DNA from: a virus
Length of the DNA: 62,113 nt
IMG/VR virus record: IMGVR_UViG_3300021962_000103
Location: 1-62,113 of that record
Reading direction: 5' to 3' (one strand)
The position numbers and the translations under genes are program-made. How positions within the stretch are numbered: the first letter of the stretch is position 1; each line of letters opens with the position of its first letter. Below, piece after piece: positions 1 through 7,921 of the stretch. The notes under the pieces were generated by a model. The model made no database searches, had not been told where the DNA came from, and saw nothing but the letters and a program-made list of their open reading frames with translations.

Positions 1-583
1 TTCCCGTAGTAGGTTGTATTGCAACACCCTCTACCGAACCACTTTGTGTTGCACTTGGAATTGTTTTAGAAAATATAGGTTTTACTATTTCTGATATAGC
101 AACTTGTGGCCTTCTATAAAAACGAACAATATCTTCGTTGGCAAGGTTTCGGTTTATCTTAAATGTTTTTTCCCATTTAACATTATAAACACCCTTCCAT
201 TCTTCAGGAACATCTAATAAAGTTCCATTATCGTTTCTATATTTTTTTAACTCACCAAGGACAGTAATCTTACCAATTCCTATTGGAGTATCGGGATATA
301 TGTGAACTGACACTAAAGTTGATAAACCTTCATAGTAATCAGGTGAACCTTTACCTGGCTCATAATAAATGGGATTACCTTCAACATCCAAGATTTCAAT
401 TTTAACCTCGGTTGTTTCTTTTAAGAACTCAGACCCCTCAATTAAGAACCCATTCTTACCACCACTAAAAGTATCTTTAAGTTCGGTGATTCTAAAATAT
501 TCAGATGTAGGATTCGTATCAACTATAAAAGTTGAAAAATTTGAAAGATTCTGAAATGATGAAAACGATTTGATTATTGCCAT
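1..583 (-). CDS. Probable virion protein, N-terminal part (runs off left edge)
   Basis: Only the first 194 codons are in the window, translated by hand from the ATG at 583. That ATG follows an AGGAG ribosome binding site and a TATTTATA late box, which I infer marks a late structural gene. The product starts MAIIKSFSSFQNL, has no signal peptide or membrane segment, and is polar with many short beta-prone stretches and Gly/Pro turns, as in tail or fibre proteins. I do not recognise a named family. It is the last gene of the late block here and is divergent from the small plus-strand gene at 670. Confidence 0.6.
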   Translation of the reverse strand, partial: MAIIKSFSSFQNLSNFSTFIVDTNPTSEYFRITELKDTFSGGKNGFLIEGSEFLKETTEVKIEILDVEGNPIYYEPGKGSPDYYEGLSTLVSVHIYPDTPIGIGKITVLGELKKYRNDNGTLLDVPEEWKGVYNVKWEKTFKINRNLANEDIVRFYRRPQVAISEIVKPIFSKTIPSATQSGSVEGVAIQPTTG

Positions 584-600
584 AAAAACTCCTATACCAA

Positions 601-608
601 TATAAATA
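601..608 (-). promoter_or_regulatory. Putative late promoter box
   Basis: TATTTATA on the minus strand, within CCATATTTATATTGG, 18 bases upstream of the ATG at 583. One of a family of about a dozen identical boxes ahead of late genes in this window. Confidence 0.65.
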
Positions 609-625
609 TGGAGTTTTTTAATACT

Positions 626-633
626 TATTTATA
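626..633 (+). promoter_or_regulatory. Putative late-type box, plus strand
   Basis: TATTTATA on the plus strand, 37 bases upstream of the ATG at 670. With the box at 601-608 it forms a divergent pair in the 86-base gap. It is the only copy of the motif that points in the plus direction ahead of a gene. Confidence 0.45.
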
Positions 634-669
634 AAATATATAGAATAATATAGAAAGTTATAGAAACCT

Positions 670-837
670 ATGGAAAGACAAAAGTACACAACAATTCAGA
701 TAAAAAAAGAAACCCATGAACTTTTACAAGAGTATTGCAAAGAACATGGGTATAAACTAAGTGGGTTAATAGAAAAGTTGGTTTTACAAAAAATCCAAAC
801 TCCTAAACCACAAAATGTATTAAGGGTTAAAACTTAA
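670..837 (+). CDS. Small ribbon-helix-helix DNA-binding protein
   Basis: 55 residues, read by hand. The sequence KYTTIQIKKETHELLQEYC followed by a Gly-Tyr-Lys-Leu-Ser turn and a second helix ending VLQKI fits the Arc/CopG ribbon-helix-helix fold: a short beta strand with alternating Thr/Gln/Lys, then two helices. Such proteins dimerise and bind operators, so it is a candidate repressor or transcription modulator. It is the only convincing plus-strand gene in the window. Its last 11 bases overlap, tail to tail, the end of the Mre11-Rad50 fusion gene. Which promoters it controls is unknown; the adjacent divergent late promoter is the obvious candidate. Confidence 0.75.
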   Translation: MERQKYTTIQIKKETHELLQEYCKEHGYKLSGLIEKLVLQKIQTPKPQNVLRVKT

Positions 838-3800
838 CCTCTGAGAATCCATTTATCTTTTTGATTTCAATCAATCCATCTACCACATCTCTCATCGAGT
901 CAATGTGAGATATAATCATAACGAAGTCAAATTGAGTTTTAAGGTATGTAAACAACATAAATAAGGATTGTAGGTTCTCACTATCCAACGTACCGAACCC
1001 TTCATCAATCACAAGGAAATTAGGACGAGGTAGGTTACATACGTTGATTAAGGCAACTCGAATTGCCAAACCACTAATAAATCTCTCCATACCACTACAC
1101 ATCTCCAATGACCACTTTTGGTCACCATATACAAGATATGCATTGATGTTCTTACCATCCATCTCTAACTGCATTCCAAACTCTACAATTTGAGCAAGGA
1201 TGTTATTCACCTCACCTTCAATCATTGGAAGTGCCTTCTCAATCAATTCATAAGAAACACCATCTTTAGAAAGAGCATTCAAATAATACTCAAATAACTT
1301 AGATTGTTCTTCTAAATCCTTTACCTCTTTGATTCTACTTTCAATTGTTTCTTTTTGATTTTGAAGAGCAGAAATCTTACCATTTAACTTTAGAACTTCC
1401 GAATTTACTTTTTTCAACTCATCTTTGTTCTGATTTAACGTAGAACGAACTTGAGTGATTTCTTCTCGAATTTCTCTATTTTTATTGATTTGTTCCTCGT
1501 TCTTATAATATTCTTGAATGAGTTGTTCTTGTTGTTGGATTTGTGTTTCTAACCTAACCTCTTCGGTTTCTTTGGTAGAAAGTTGATTATGGAGTTGAGT
1601 AATCTCTCTATCCAATTTATCTTCTTTTTCCTTTGCTTCTTGTAGTTTACCCCATTCTTCTTCAATTGTTTTTAAAGAATCAATTTGGAGTAACAACATC
1701 AATCTTTCTTCATCAAACTCTTTAAAGTAAGATTCACCATCTTGAATACGAGATTCCACCTCTGCTTTTTGTTCTCTGATTGATTGTGAGTTCTCCATAC
1801 AAATCTCACAATTTTCGTTGTATTTATGAGAATCTAAGTGTTTCTTTCTATCGTAGTGAGAATCTAATCCAACTTTGATTTTCTCAATTTCAGATTCAAC
1901 CTTACCCAATCTTTGTCTTGCATCTCTTAATTTATCAATTGATTCCTTTAAAGATTCTTCATCATACTCATCGATGATTTCTTCCAAAGTTACTTGTAAT
2001 TCTTCTCTATGGGTGATTCTTTCTTGTATTGAACCTTTTGTGGTTTGGACCTCATCAATCTTCTCTTTAAGGGTTTCTAACCTTTTTTCCAACTCACCAA
2101 TCGAAACCCCACTATCAGAATTAAGTTTTACAATTCGTTCGTTTAACTTGTTGATTTTCTTGTTTAACTCATCTTCTTCGGTTTTTAAGGCAATTTGGTT
2201 CAACTCCAACAATTTAAATTCGTTCTTGTCGGTTTTTAAACTTGTTTCGATTTCTGCTAATTTTGTAGTAAAATCATCGGACTTAAATTTCTTGATAAGT
2301 GTTGCATTATCCCTATTCTCATCAGAGGCAACATTATACAATTTATCGAAAATATCCACACCAATGAATTGAGAAAGAATTTCCTTTCTTTCACTTTGTG
2401 ATTTATCAATAAAGAGTGCATTGTTTCCTTGTAGGGATAATGTAGTTAAAACGAAATCTTCAAACTTACCTAAATATTTTTCAATATTCTTGTTAGTATC
2501 TCTTCGTTGTTCTCCATTAAGTGATTCTACTACCCCACCATCTTCTTTCCAAAAGTTTACATTTACCGAAAGGTTGGTTTGTTTTCTTGTCCACTTTGCA
2601 GTTCTTTCAATAAAGTAATCTACTCCATCAATTTCAAAGTTGAACTTGCAATGGAAGTTATCTTTTTGATTGTTTAGTACATTCTTGGATGATGTAGTAC
2701 GAGATGTTTTATCAAAGATACAAAATGATAGTGCATCGAAAAGAGATGATTTACCCGATGCATTAGGGGCAAAGATACCCATGATACCTCTTGCGTTACC
2801 GAATCTGATTTTGTTACCTTCACCATACGAAAACATATTAGAGAACTCTAAACTCTTAGGAGTCCATAGAATATTCTCTGCAAGGTCATCTGAATTAATT
2901 TTGGTATTTAGTTCTTTGTTTAGTTCCGAAATCTTATCTAACTCCGAATCTTCTAACAAATACTGTCTTTCTAAGTAATCTCTAATAAGAGAGTTTTGGA
3001 ATGTTTCATCCTTAACATTACCAACAATATTCTTGTTTAGTTTGTTATTAGTTTTTAATTGACCGATTGTATCAGTACGAGTTACGGTTACCTCAGCAAC
3101 ATTAAACATCTTCTTTAACTCGGTGATACGAAGTTTCATATCACTTGCCTCAGTATTGGTAAATCTTAATCTTAAACGAGGATGTTTTGGTAATTTAGTA
3201 TCAACCTCATCATATACCCATTGTGGTATTTGACCATCAACCACATCGATAGTAAGGAATCCATAATCGTTGTGAATCTCAAATTCCTCATAAGTTCTTG
3301 TTGGAACATCCCAAATCAAATAACCATGATTTTCCAACATCTCACCGTGGTTTTGTTGAATCATAGAACCACAATAGGATACGATTGGTTTTCCATTTTG
3401 TGGGTCATATTCTTGTAGGATTTGTCTTTTATGAATATCCCCCATCAAAACCATATCAAACCCCGCAAACATTTCAGTAGTGAATGAATTTGAAGATACG
3501 GTATATCCAATATCAGTTTGTGATTTATTTACCGGACCATGAAACAAACATATTTTTGTTTCCCCTTGGATGGATTTACCACTTGGCCAATTTTCCTTTT
3601 TATCCAATATGGAATAAACAACAAAAGTAAGATTATGGATGTTATAAACACCAGTATCACGAAGATAGTGAATACGAGGATTTTTAAGATTATCGATAAT
3701 AGGCGTAAGAACATCTAATCTGTGTTGGTTATTTAAATTACAATCGTGGTTTCCAGTTATAAGTATTGTTTCTCTTAACTTAGAACATTCAGTTAAGAAC

Positions 3801-4000
3801 CATGAGATTTCTTGAATCAATTCAGGAGACATCTCAGTTTTAGCATGAGCAATATCACCTCCAATATAAATTACCGAATCTTCAATCTTATCTTCTTTTA
3901 CTTGTTTTAAAAACTTTTTGAATACCAAACGATATTCTTTGTGTCTTTGCAAATTACGAATGTGTAAATCTGCTAAGTGGTAGATTTTGTTTATAACCAT
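827..4000 (-). CDS. Single-chain Mre11-Rad50 (SbcD-SbcC, gp47-gp46) recombination nuclease
   Basis: 1057 residues. The N-terminal third is an Mre11/SbcD metallophosphoesterase: D11-x-H13, G48-D49, G83-NHD, a Leu-Phe-His-Gly motif and GDIH. The rest is a Rad50/SbcC ATPase: Walker A (APNASGKSS, near residue 415), long heptad coiled coils, a zinc hook Cys-Glu-Ile-Cys near 732, signature SGMER near 969, Walker B FLVIDEG near 997 and an H-loop IISHID near 1028. In T4 these are two genes, 47 and 46, needed for recombination-dependent replication and host DNA breakdown; here they form one reading frame with nuclease and ATPase motifs all intact. The preceding gene overlaps its start by one base. Confidence 0.95.
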   Translation of the reverse strand: MVINKIYHLADLHIRNLQRHKEYRLVFKKFLKQVKEDKIEDSVIYIGGDIAHAKTEMSPELIQEISWFLTECSKLRETILITGNHDCNLNNQHRLDVLTPIIDNLKNPRIHYLRDTGVYNIHNLTFVVYSILDKKENWPSGKSIQGETKICLFHGPVNKSQTDIGYTVSSNSFTTEMFAGFDMVLMGDIHKRQILQEYDPQNGKPIVSYCGSMIQQNHGEMLENHGYLIWDVPTRTYEEFEIHNDYGFLTIDVVDGQIPQWVYDEVDTKLPKHPRLRLRFTNTEASDMKLRITELKKMFNVAEVTVTRTDTIGQLKTNNKLNKNIVGNVKDETFQNSLIRDYLERQYLLEDSELDKISELNKELNTKINSDDLAENILWTPKSLEFSNMFSYGEGNKIRFGNARGIMGIFAPNASGKSSLFDALSFCIFDKTSRTTSSKNVLNNQKDNFHCKFNFEIDGVDYFIERTAKWTRKQTNLSVNVNFWKEDGGVVESLNGEQRRDTNKNIEKYLGKFEDFVLTTLSLQGNNALFIDKSQSERKEILSQFIGVDIFDKLYNVASDENRDNATLIKKFKSDDFTTKLAEIETSLKTDKNEFKLLELNQIALKTEEDELNKKINKLNERIVKLNSDSGVSIGELEKRLETLKEKIDEVQTTKGSIQERITHREELQVTLEEIIDEYDEESLKESIDKLRDARQRLGKVESEIEKIKVGLDSHYDRKKHLDSHKYNENCEICMENSQSIREQKAEVESRIQDGESYFKEFDEERLMLLLQIDSLKTIEEEWGKLQEAKEKEDKLDREITQLHNQLSTKETEEVRLETQIQQQEQLIQEYYKNEEQINKNREIREEITQVRSTLNQNKDELKKVNSEVLKLNGKISALQNQKETIESRIKEVKDLEEQSKLFEYYLNALSKDGVSYELIEKALPMIEGEVNNILAQIVEFGMQLEMDGKNINAYLVYGDQKWSLEMCSGMERFISGLAIRVALINVCNLPRPNFLVIDEGFGTLDSENLQSLFMLFTYLKTQFDFVMIISHIDSMRDVVDGLIEIKKINGFSEVKF

Positions 4001-5094
4001 TATTTGTAATTGTTTCTATTGAAAATAAACTTTTGTTTTTCTAATAGTTTAAAGTTGGATTGTATATTATATACATTTTTTTTATAATAAAAATATAAGT
4101 CTTCTAATGACATTTTATGAATTACATCTAAATTATTTTTATATTGTTCCATTATAGAATCATGGGTGTGCTGCGGAGTTAAATCAAACAAGTCATCTGC
4201 TAACCAAAATCCTAAATTTTTTAAATAGCTATTGATATAAGTACTACCTAAAATTAAAGGTATATTTCTTGATATAAAGGGATTCCATGATTTTTCACTT
4301 AAATGAATTCCATCACCGACAATAATTTTTGTTTCTAATATACAACTAACATAAGATGTCATAGTAATTGGAAGTGGTGGCATTTCAACATTTATGCAAC
4401 CCATATTTGTCATCTCTGATGTAGAATCTAATATAATAGGAATTTTTTTCTTTTTAAATTCAAGTAGTTCTTGTGATAATTCGGAATCGTTATAACTTGT
4501 AGCGAATGAACTATAACCCAACCACGAATCAGTATCTAATCCTATATCATAAACATATTTAAAAATTTTCAATCTTTCTTGTTTGTCAACACCAATAATC
4601 ATGTTAAGTTTTTTTTGACGAAAATTATCCATAAATTTGGTAGTCACATAATCAACATCCCTCCAATAACTTTGCTTTGGGGCTCGATATCTAAAATAAT
4701 TAAAATTATTAATATCAGTAACAACATTAAATCTATTTGAAAAATAGGTAAGATTTTTAGTATCACTAAAATCATCACGATTATCATCGTCTACTACAAA
4801 AAATTTACACTTATGTTTTTCAGCTAAAGAATCTATTTTTTCTCTAAAAACTTCAATCGAATCTAAGTCAAAATGCAATCTATCTAATATTATTGAATCA
4901 CCCGGTTGAATATCTATTTTTGAAAGATGTATATCTAATAATTCAATAAAATTAAATTTCCAAGCATTTACTTCTATTTCATTGGCATTTTCAATATTAA
5001 CAAAGTTAACTGGCTCATTTTCCGTAAATTCAAACAAAGAATACCACGGCGAGTACGAACCTCTTCTAATGTGTACTGGAATTACATGAATCAT
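4000..5094 (-). CDS. Glycosyltransferase-like protein
   Basis: 364 residues. The C-terminal part (HLSEKSWNPFISRNIPLILG, then a Leu-Gly-Phe-Trp motif and a DDLFD run) lines up by eye with the protein at 47550-48665, which has HITEKTIKPIYLKRPFVIYG followed by FGFTTFDDL. This Ser/Thr-Glu-Lys plus Pro-Phe/Leu-Ile pattern is the nucleotide-sugar-side signature seen in several phage and bacterial glycosyltransferase-like families; the specific family is not certain. It overlaps the primase gene by four bases and the nuclease gene by one base, so it is wedged inside a replication operon, which suggests insertion as a cargo gene. Substrate unknown. Confidence 0.55.
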   Translation of the reverse strand: MIHVIPVHIRRGSYSPWYSLFEFTENEPVNFVNIENANEIEVNAWKFNFIELLDIHLSKIDIQPGDSIILDRLHFDLDSIEVFREKIDSLAEKHKCKFFVVDDDNRDDFSDTKNLTYFSNRFNVVTDINNFNYFRYRAPKQSYWRDVDYVTTKFMDNFRQKKLNMIIGVDKQERLKIFKYVYDIGLDTDSWLGYSSFATSYNDSELSQELLEFKKKKIPIILDSTSEMTNMGCINVEMPPLPITMTSYVSCILETKIIVGDGIHLSEKSWNPFISRNIPLILGSTYINSYLKNLGFWLADDLFDLTPQHTHDSIMEQYKNNLDVIHKMSLEDLYFYYKKNVYNIQSNFKLLEKQKFIFNRNNYK

Positions 5095-6032
5095 AAATTA
5101 AATAACTTTTGTTTTATCACATCCGTAAAATCGGTTTCTTTTGATTCTTTCAAAATATGATTTACTTTTGAAAATCCCATTTCACCTGCATCTTTATCTG
5201 ATGGAATTATATTTCTAACTTTTATACCTTGGTTTCCTAATTGAACTACATAATAAAGTGCTTGTTCTTGAGCATCTTTATCTAATAAGATATTGATGTT
5301 CTTTACACTCTTATCATATATATTTTCCATTAATTTTTTTGGAATAAATTTACCAAGAATAGGAATTGCATTTCTTTTAACCGATAATGCATCAAATACA
5401 CCTTCTACTAAAGTTATTGGTTCGTTCCAATTTATTTGGTTTTCGAACATGATAACATTTTTCGATACTGGCGGATTTTTATATTTAAATGTTTCCTCAT
5501 CAAATACACTTCGTGCGATGAAGTAATTGAGTCTATTGTCAGAATCGTAAGAAGGAATAATAATACGGCCGGAATACAAACCACCATCACAATACCCAAT
5601 ATTATATCTGATAATATCTTCTCTAGTGATACCACGAGAATCTGCATAATGTTTTACCTTTCTGAATGTAGGGTTTACACCCTTTGGTTCTTTTAGTAAT
5701 GATTTAAATTCGTTGGGTAACCTTAGTTCTATTTTTTCCTCTTCAGAATCTTTAGAATATACTATGTAATCATCTCCATAGATTTCATGAAGTTTTTGTA
5801 ACTTATGAGAATCTACATGAAGTCTTCGTAACAAAGATGAAATTCGTTTTCCTTTTGCATCACATACCCAACAATGCCATTGTTGTGTTTCTAAGTTAAC
5901 TTGAAGTTTCTTTTTGTGGTGATGACAAAATGGACAATGATGTGCCTGCTCATCCCCTTTCAACGAACTACCAGTCCCAAGGGTTTCATCTAAAATATTA
6001 ATTACAATAATTCTATCTCTTTGTGAGAGCAT
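5091..6032 (-). CDS. DNA primase (gp61/DnaG-like)
   Basis: 313 residues. An N-terminal CHC2-type zinc finger (HHCPFCHHH then WHCWVCDAKG, residues about 31-61) is followed by a TOPRIM domain with the Glu motif ITLVEGVFDAL and the Asp motif ILLDKDAQ. This pairing defines bacterial and phage primases that lay RNA primers for lagging-strand synthesis. At 313 residues it is close to T4 gp61 length and lacks the long helicase-interaction region of DnaG. A host-type promoter (6056-6087) lies just upstream, so it is probably expressed early, with the downstream glycosyltransferase-like and nuclease genes in the same transcript. Confidence 0.9.
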   Translation of the reverse strand: MLSQRDRIIVINILDETLGTGSSLKGDEQAHHCPFCHHHKKKLQVNLETQQWHCWVCDAKGKRISSLLRRLHVDSHKLQKLHEIYGDDYIVYSKDSEEEKIELRLPNEFKSLLKEPKGVNPTFRKVKHYADSRGITREDIIRYNIGYCDGGLYSGRIIIPSYDSDNRLNYFIARSVFDEETFKYKNPPVSKNVIMFENQINWNEPITLVEGVFDALSVKRNAIPILGKFIPKKLMENIYDKSVKNINILLDKDAQEQALYYVVQLGNQGIKVRNIIPSDKDAGEMGFSKVNHILKESKETDFTDVIKQKLFNL

Positions 6033-6055
6033 AACACTTACAATTTTTGTTAATA

Positions 6056-6087
6056 CAAAGATACGAAAAATAATTCAAATTACCAAA
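6056..6087 (-). promoter_or_regulatory. Host-type (Bacteroidetes) promoter for primase operon
   Basis: On the minus strand: TTTGG, then TATCTTTG (box at 6056-6063) with 20-base spacing, matching the Bacteroidetes -33 TTTG and -7 TAnnTTTG boxes. The ATG at 6032 lies 24 bases downstream. Confidence 0.75.
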
Positions 6088-6088
6088 T

Positions 6089-6391
6089 TTATTTATTAAT
6101 ATTGGATTCTATTATTTTTAACATTTCTGATTCAACATTATCAAAAATTATTGTACTGTCTACAGAAATAGTATCTTGTGTTGAGTTTTTAAAATTGGAC
6201 ATTCTATCTTTTCTTAACATCTCTGATAAAGTTACAAAATCTTTATGCATTTTTATATTCTCATCAATTATACCTCTACAATCATCGGTTTTAAAATATT
6301 GTATAGCCAATATCGTAATCAATATGATTATCAATACCATCAATCTTTGAGATTGAGTAAATTGCTTTAGTATGTCAACTATATATTTCAT
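6089..6391 (-). CDS. Small single-pass membrane protein
   Basis: 100 residues. A hydrophobic helix at about residues 18-30 (LMVLIIILITILAI) follows a short basic N-terminus; the remainder is polar and helix-prone with one Cys. No family recognised. It has its own host-type promoter (6423-6454) and an AGGAG about 20 bases before the ATG. The topology (short inside, long outside or the reverse) cannot be fixed by eye. A role at the host envelope is an inference. Confidence 0.65.
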   Translation of the reverse strand: MKYIVDILKQFTQSQRLMVLIIILITILAIQYFKTDDCRGIIDENIKMHKDFVTLSEMLRKDRMSNFKNSTQDTISVDSTIIFDNVESEMLKIIESNINK

Positions 6392-6422
6392 AAAAATTTT
6401 CCACTATAATACTCCTCACATA

Positions 6423-6454
6423 CAAATATACGAAAAATTTTCCACTATTCCAAA
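6423..6454 (-). promoter_or_regulatory. Host-type (Bacteroidetes) promoter
   Basis: Minus strand ATTTGG, 20 bases, TATATTTG (box 6423-6430). Drives the membrane-protein gene at 6089-6391 and overlaps the end of the GIY-YIG gene. Confidence 0.7.
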
Positions 6455-6882
6455 TCTTTTCTAAAAAATTTTCCAAGAAGATTATCGTTTAGTGCTTTTT
6501 CATCTCCAAGAACATCGTGTGCAAATTGTTCTTGTAATTCGTAATATGTAAGTGATTTTTTGTTGGAACAAAAACGAAGGATTCGTGTTTCTATCTGGTC
6601 ATTATCTATTTCTTTAAACCAATCCTGAACATCTTTGTTTGATGAACGATAATTTTTCCAATCTGATTCTTTAATAATCATCTCGTACTTTTTTAATCGT
6701 TTATCAGACATTGATTCAAGTTCTCTTTTACCGAAATTTCTTTTTCGTATTGATACTACTTGTTTTTTACCAATGTAGTATTGACCTGTCTTTCCATTTG
6801 TGATTTTGTAGATAAATCCAAAAGTTCCTTCTGGCATATCTTCAAATTGTGTAATGTGGTTTCCTTTATATATCCAACCCAT
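6445..6882 (-). CDS. GIY-YIG family protein
   Basis: 145 residues from the chosen ATG at 6882 (MGWIYKGNHITQF); an ATG seven codons earlier is possible but extends the overlap with the preceding gene. GFIYKITNGKTGQYYIGKKQ carries the GIY and YIG elements at about residues 21-40. The GIY-YIG fold is found in homing nucleases and repair nucleases, and small proteins of this shape recur in T4-like phages without proven function. Arg residues follow in the expected place, but I cannot assign all catalytic residues, so nuclease activity is likely rather than shown. It is the last gene of the late unit that starts at 7911. Confidence 0.7.
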   Translation of the reverse strand: MGWIYKGNHITQFEDMPEGTFGFIYKITNGKTGQYYIGKKQVVSIRKRNFGKRELESMSDKRLKKYEMIIKESDWKNYRSSNKDVQDWFKEIDNDQIETRILRFCSNKKSLTYYELQEQFAHDVLGDEKALNDNLLGKFFRKDLE

Positions 6883-7438
6883 AGTTAAAAAGTGTGAAAT
6901 CATTTTTATATTTCTCCCTCACCCAATCTTTCATCCACTCTTCATTATAATATTGTTTATATAACTTATGAGTATCTAAATTAGGGTGTCTATCCCAATA
7001 TTGGTTTCTATTCAAATGTGGGATTTGGTTCTGTTCTATTCCAATCTGATTAAAAATATAATTCAAATCATTATAGAAATTTTCGTATCTTCCAACAAAA
7101 GAAACTTTCTTTGTGTTGGTTTTACCATGATACAAATAATATTCTTGAGAAAAGAATAAAAAATCCAAGGGGTTAATGGATTCTATAAATGTAGAAAATA
7201 ATTGAATTTGCCCATCCCTCTTTTTATGTTCGTACCACGATGCCAATCGAGTAAAGGGATTTCGGACTAACGAGAATATGAAATAATCATCTACATCTCT
7301 CAATTGATTAATTGCACCATGTACTGTAATTTGTTCAGTTCCCGGTACATTCAATAAGATTTGTGATATTGAATTTCCTCCTGTCTTAGGTATATGAATA
7401 TACGCCCACTTTTGTGGACGGTTTATAAGTAACCCCAC
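6866..7438 (-). CDS. Sulfotransferase-like protein
   Basis: 190 residues. The N-terminal WAYIHIPKTGGNSISQILL is the PAPS-binding loop of the sulfotransferase 2 family (PKTGGxS), and FSLVRNPFTRLASWYEH is the matching 3-prime phosphate-binding segment (RNPxxRxxS). Together they indicate transfer of sulfate from PAPS to a sugar or similar acceptor. It is shorter than typical cellular sulfotransferases but both motifs are intact. It sits at the end of a late unit behind two small genes, so the target may be a virion or envelope glycan; that is inference. Confidence 0.8.
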   Translation of the reverse strand: MGLLINRPQKWAYIHIPKTGGNSISQILLNVPGTEQITVHGAINQLRDVDDYFIFSLVRNPFTRLASWYEHKKRDGQIQLFSTFIESINPLDFLFFSQEYYLYHGKTNTKKVSFVGRYENFYNDLNYIFNQIGIEQNQIPHLNRNQYWDRHPNLDTHKLYKQYYNEEWMKDWVREKYKNDFTLFNYGLDI

Positions 7439-7452
7439 TTATTAAAAGTTTT

Positions 7453-7638
7453 TTATCGTTCTACTGAATCAGAATATTTTTTTTGATTCAACTTACCACC
7501 ACGAGCCTTTTCTAATTTATCTTCAGAAATTGCAAGTTTAGCTAAGTCAAAATCTCCCTCTGAAATAGGAGTTCTATCTTTTTTCAGAGGAAGTTTTGAG
7601 AAATCTGATTTTTCGTATAGTTCTTGTATAGATGCCAT
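7453..7638 (-). CDS. Small hydrophilic protein, unknown
   Basis: 61 residues, charged, no Cys, no membrane segment. A two-base gap follows the preceding gene, so the two are co-transcribed from the late box at 7911. Family not recognised; expression class suggests a minor virion or assembly factor. Confidence 0.6.
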   Translation of the reverse strand: MASIQELYEKSDFSKLPLKKDRTPISEGDFDLAKLAISEDKLEKARGGKLNQKKYSDSVER

Positions 7639-7640
7639 TA

Positions 7641-7868
7641 TTATGCTTCTTCTTCAATTAACTTGTAAATTCTAACATTTTCTAAAGTCATTTCTGGGTC
7701 TGCTGCCATTTGTGCTGCAAATCCTTTAACAACATCAGTTTCTTCATTACCATCCCATTGAAAACAGTTCAATTCCATGGTATTTTCTTTCATAGTTGCT
7801 AATTCAACATCAGATACAGAAGCAATTAATTCTTCACCTTTGTAATTTAAAATTTGATAATTTGCCAT
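7641..7868 (-). CDS. Small acidic protein, unknown
   Basis: 75 residues, acidic, beginning MANYQILNYKGEELIASVSD. It is preceded by a purine-rich leader with AGGAAA and by the late box at 7911-7918. It is the first gene of the unit that continues into the small gene at 7453, the sulfotransferase and the GIY-YIG gene. The fold looks mixed beta/alpha; no family recognised. Confidence 0.65.
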   Translation of the reverse strand: MANYQILNYKGEELIASVSDVELATMKENTMELNCFQWDGNEETDVVKGFAAQMAADPEMTLENVRIYKLIEEEA

Positions 7869-7910
7869 TTTTTTTTTCCTATTGTTAGTTAATAAATAAT
7901 ATAACTTTTA

Positions 7911-7918
7911 TATAAATA
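7911..7918 (-). promoter_or_regulatory. Putative late promoter box
   Basis: TATTTATA (in CATATTTATATAAAAG) 43 bases upstream of the ATG at 7868, directly after the stop of the gene at 7922. Confidence 0.65.
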
Positions 7919-7921
7919 TGA

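Noticed and set aside
1875-2372. Plus-strand reading frame opposite the Rad50 coiled coil
   Set aside because: It is the antisense shadow of the coiled-coil part of a clear gene, with no promoter or ribosome site.
3529-3714. Short minus-strand frame with a hydrophobic start inside the Mre11 domain
   Set aside because: Different frame within an intact, motif-rich gene; no independent start signal.
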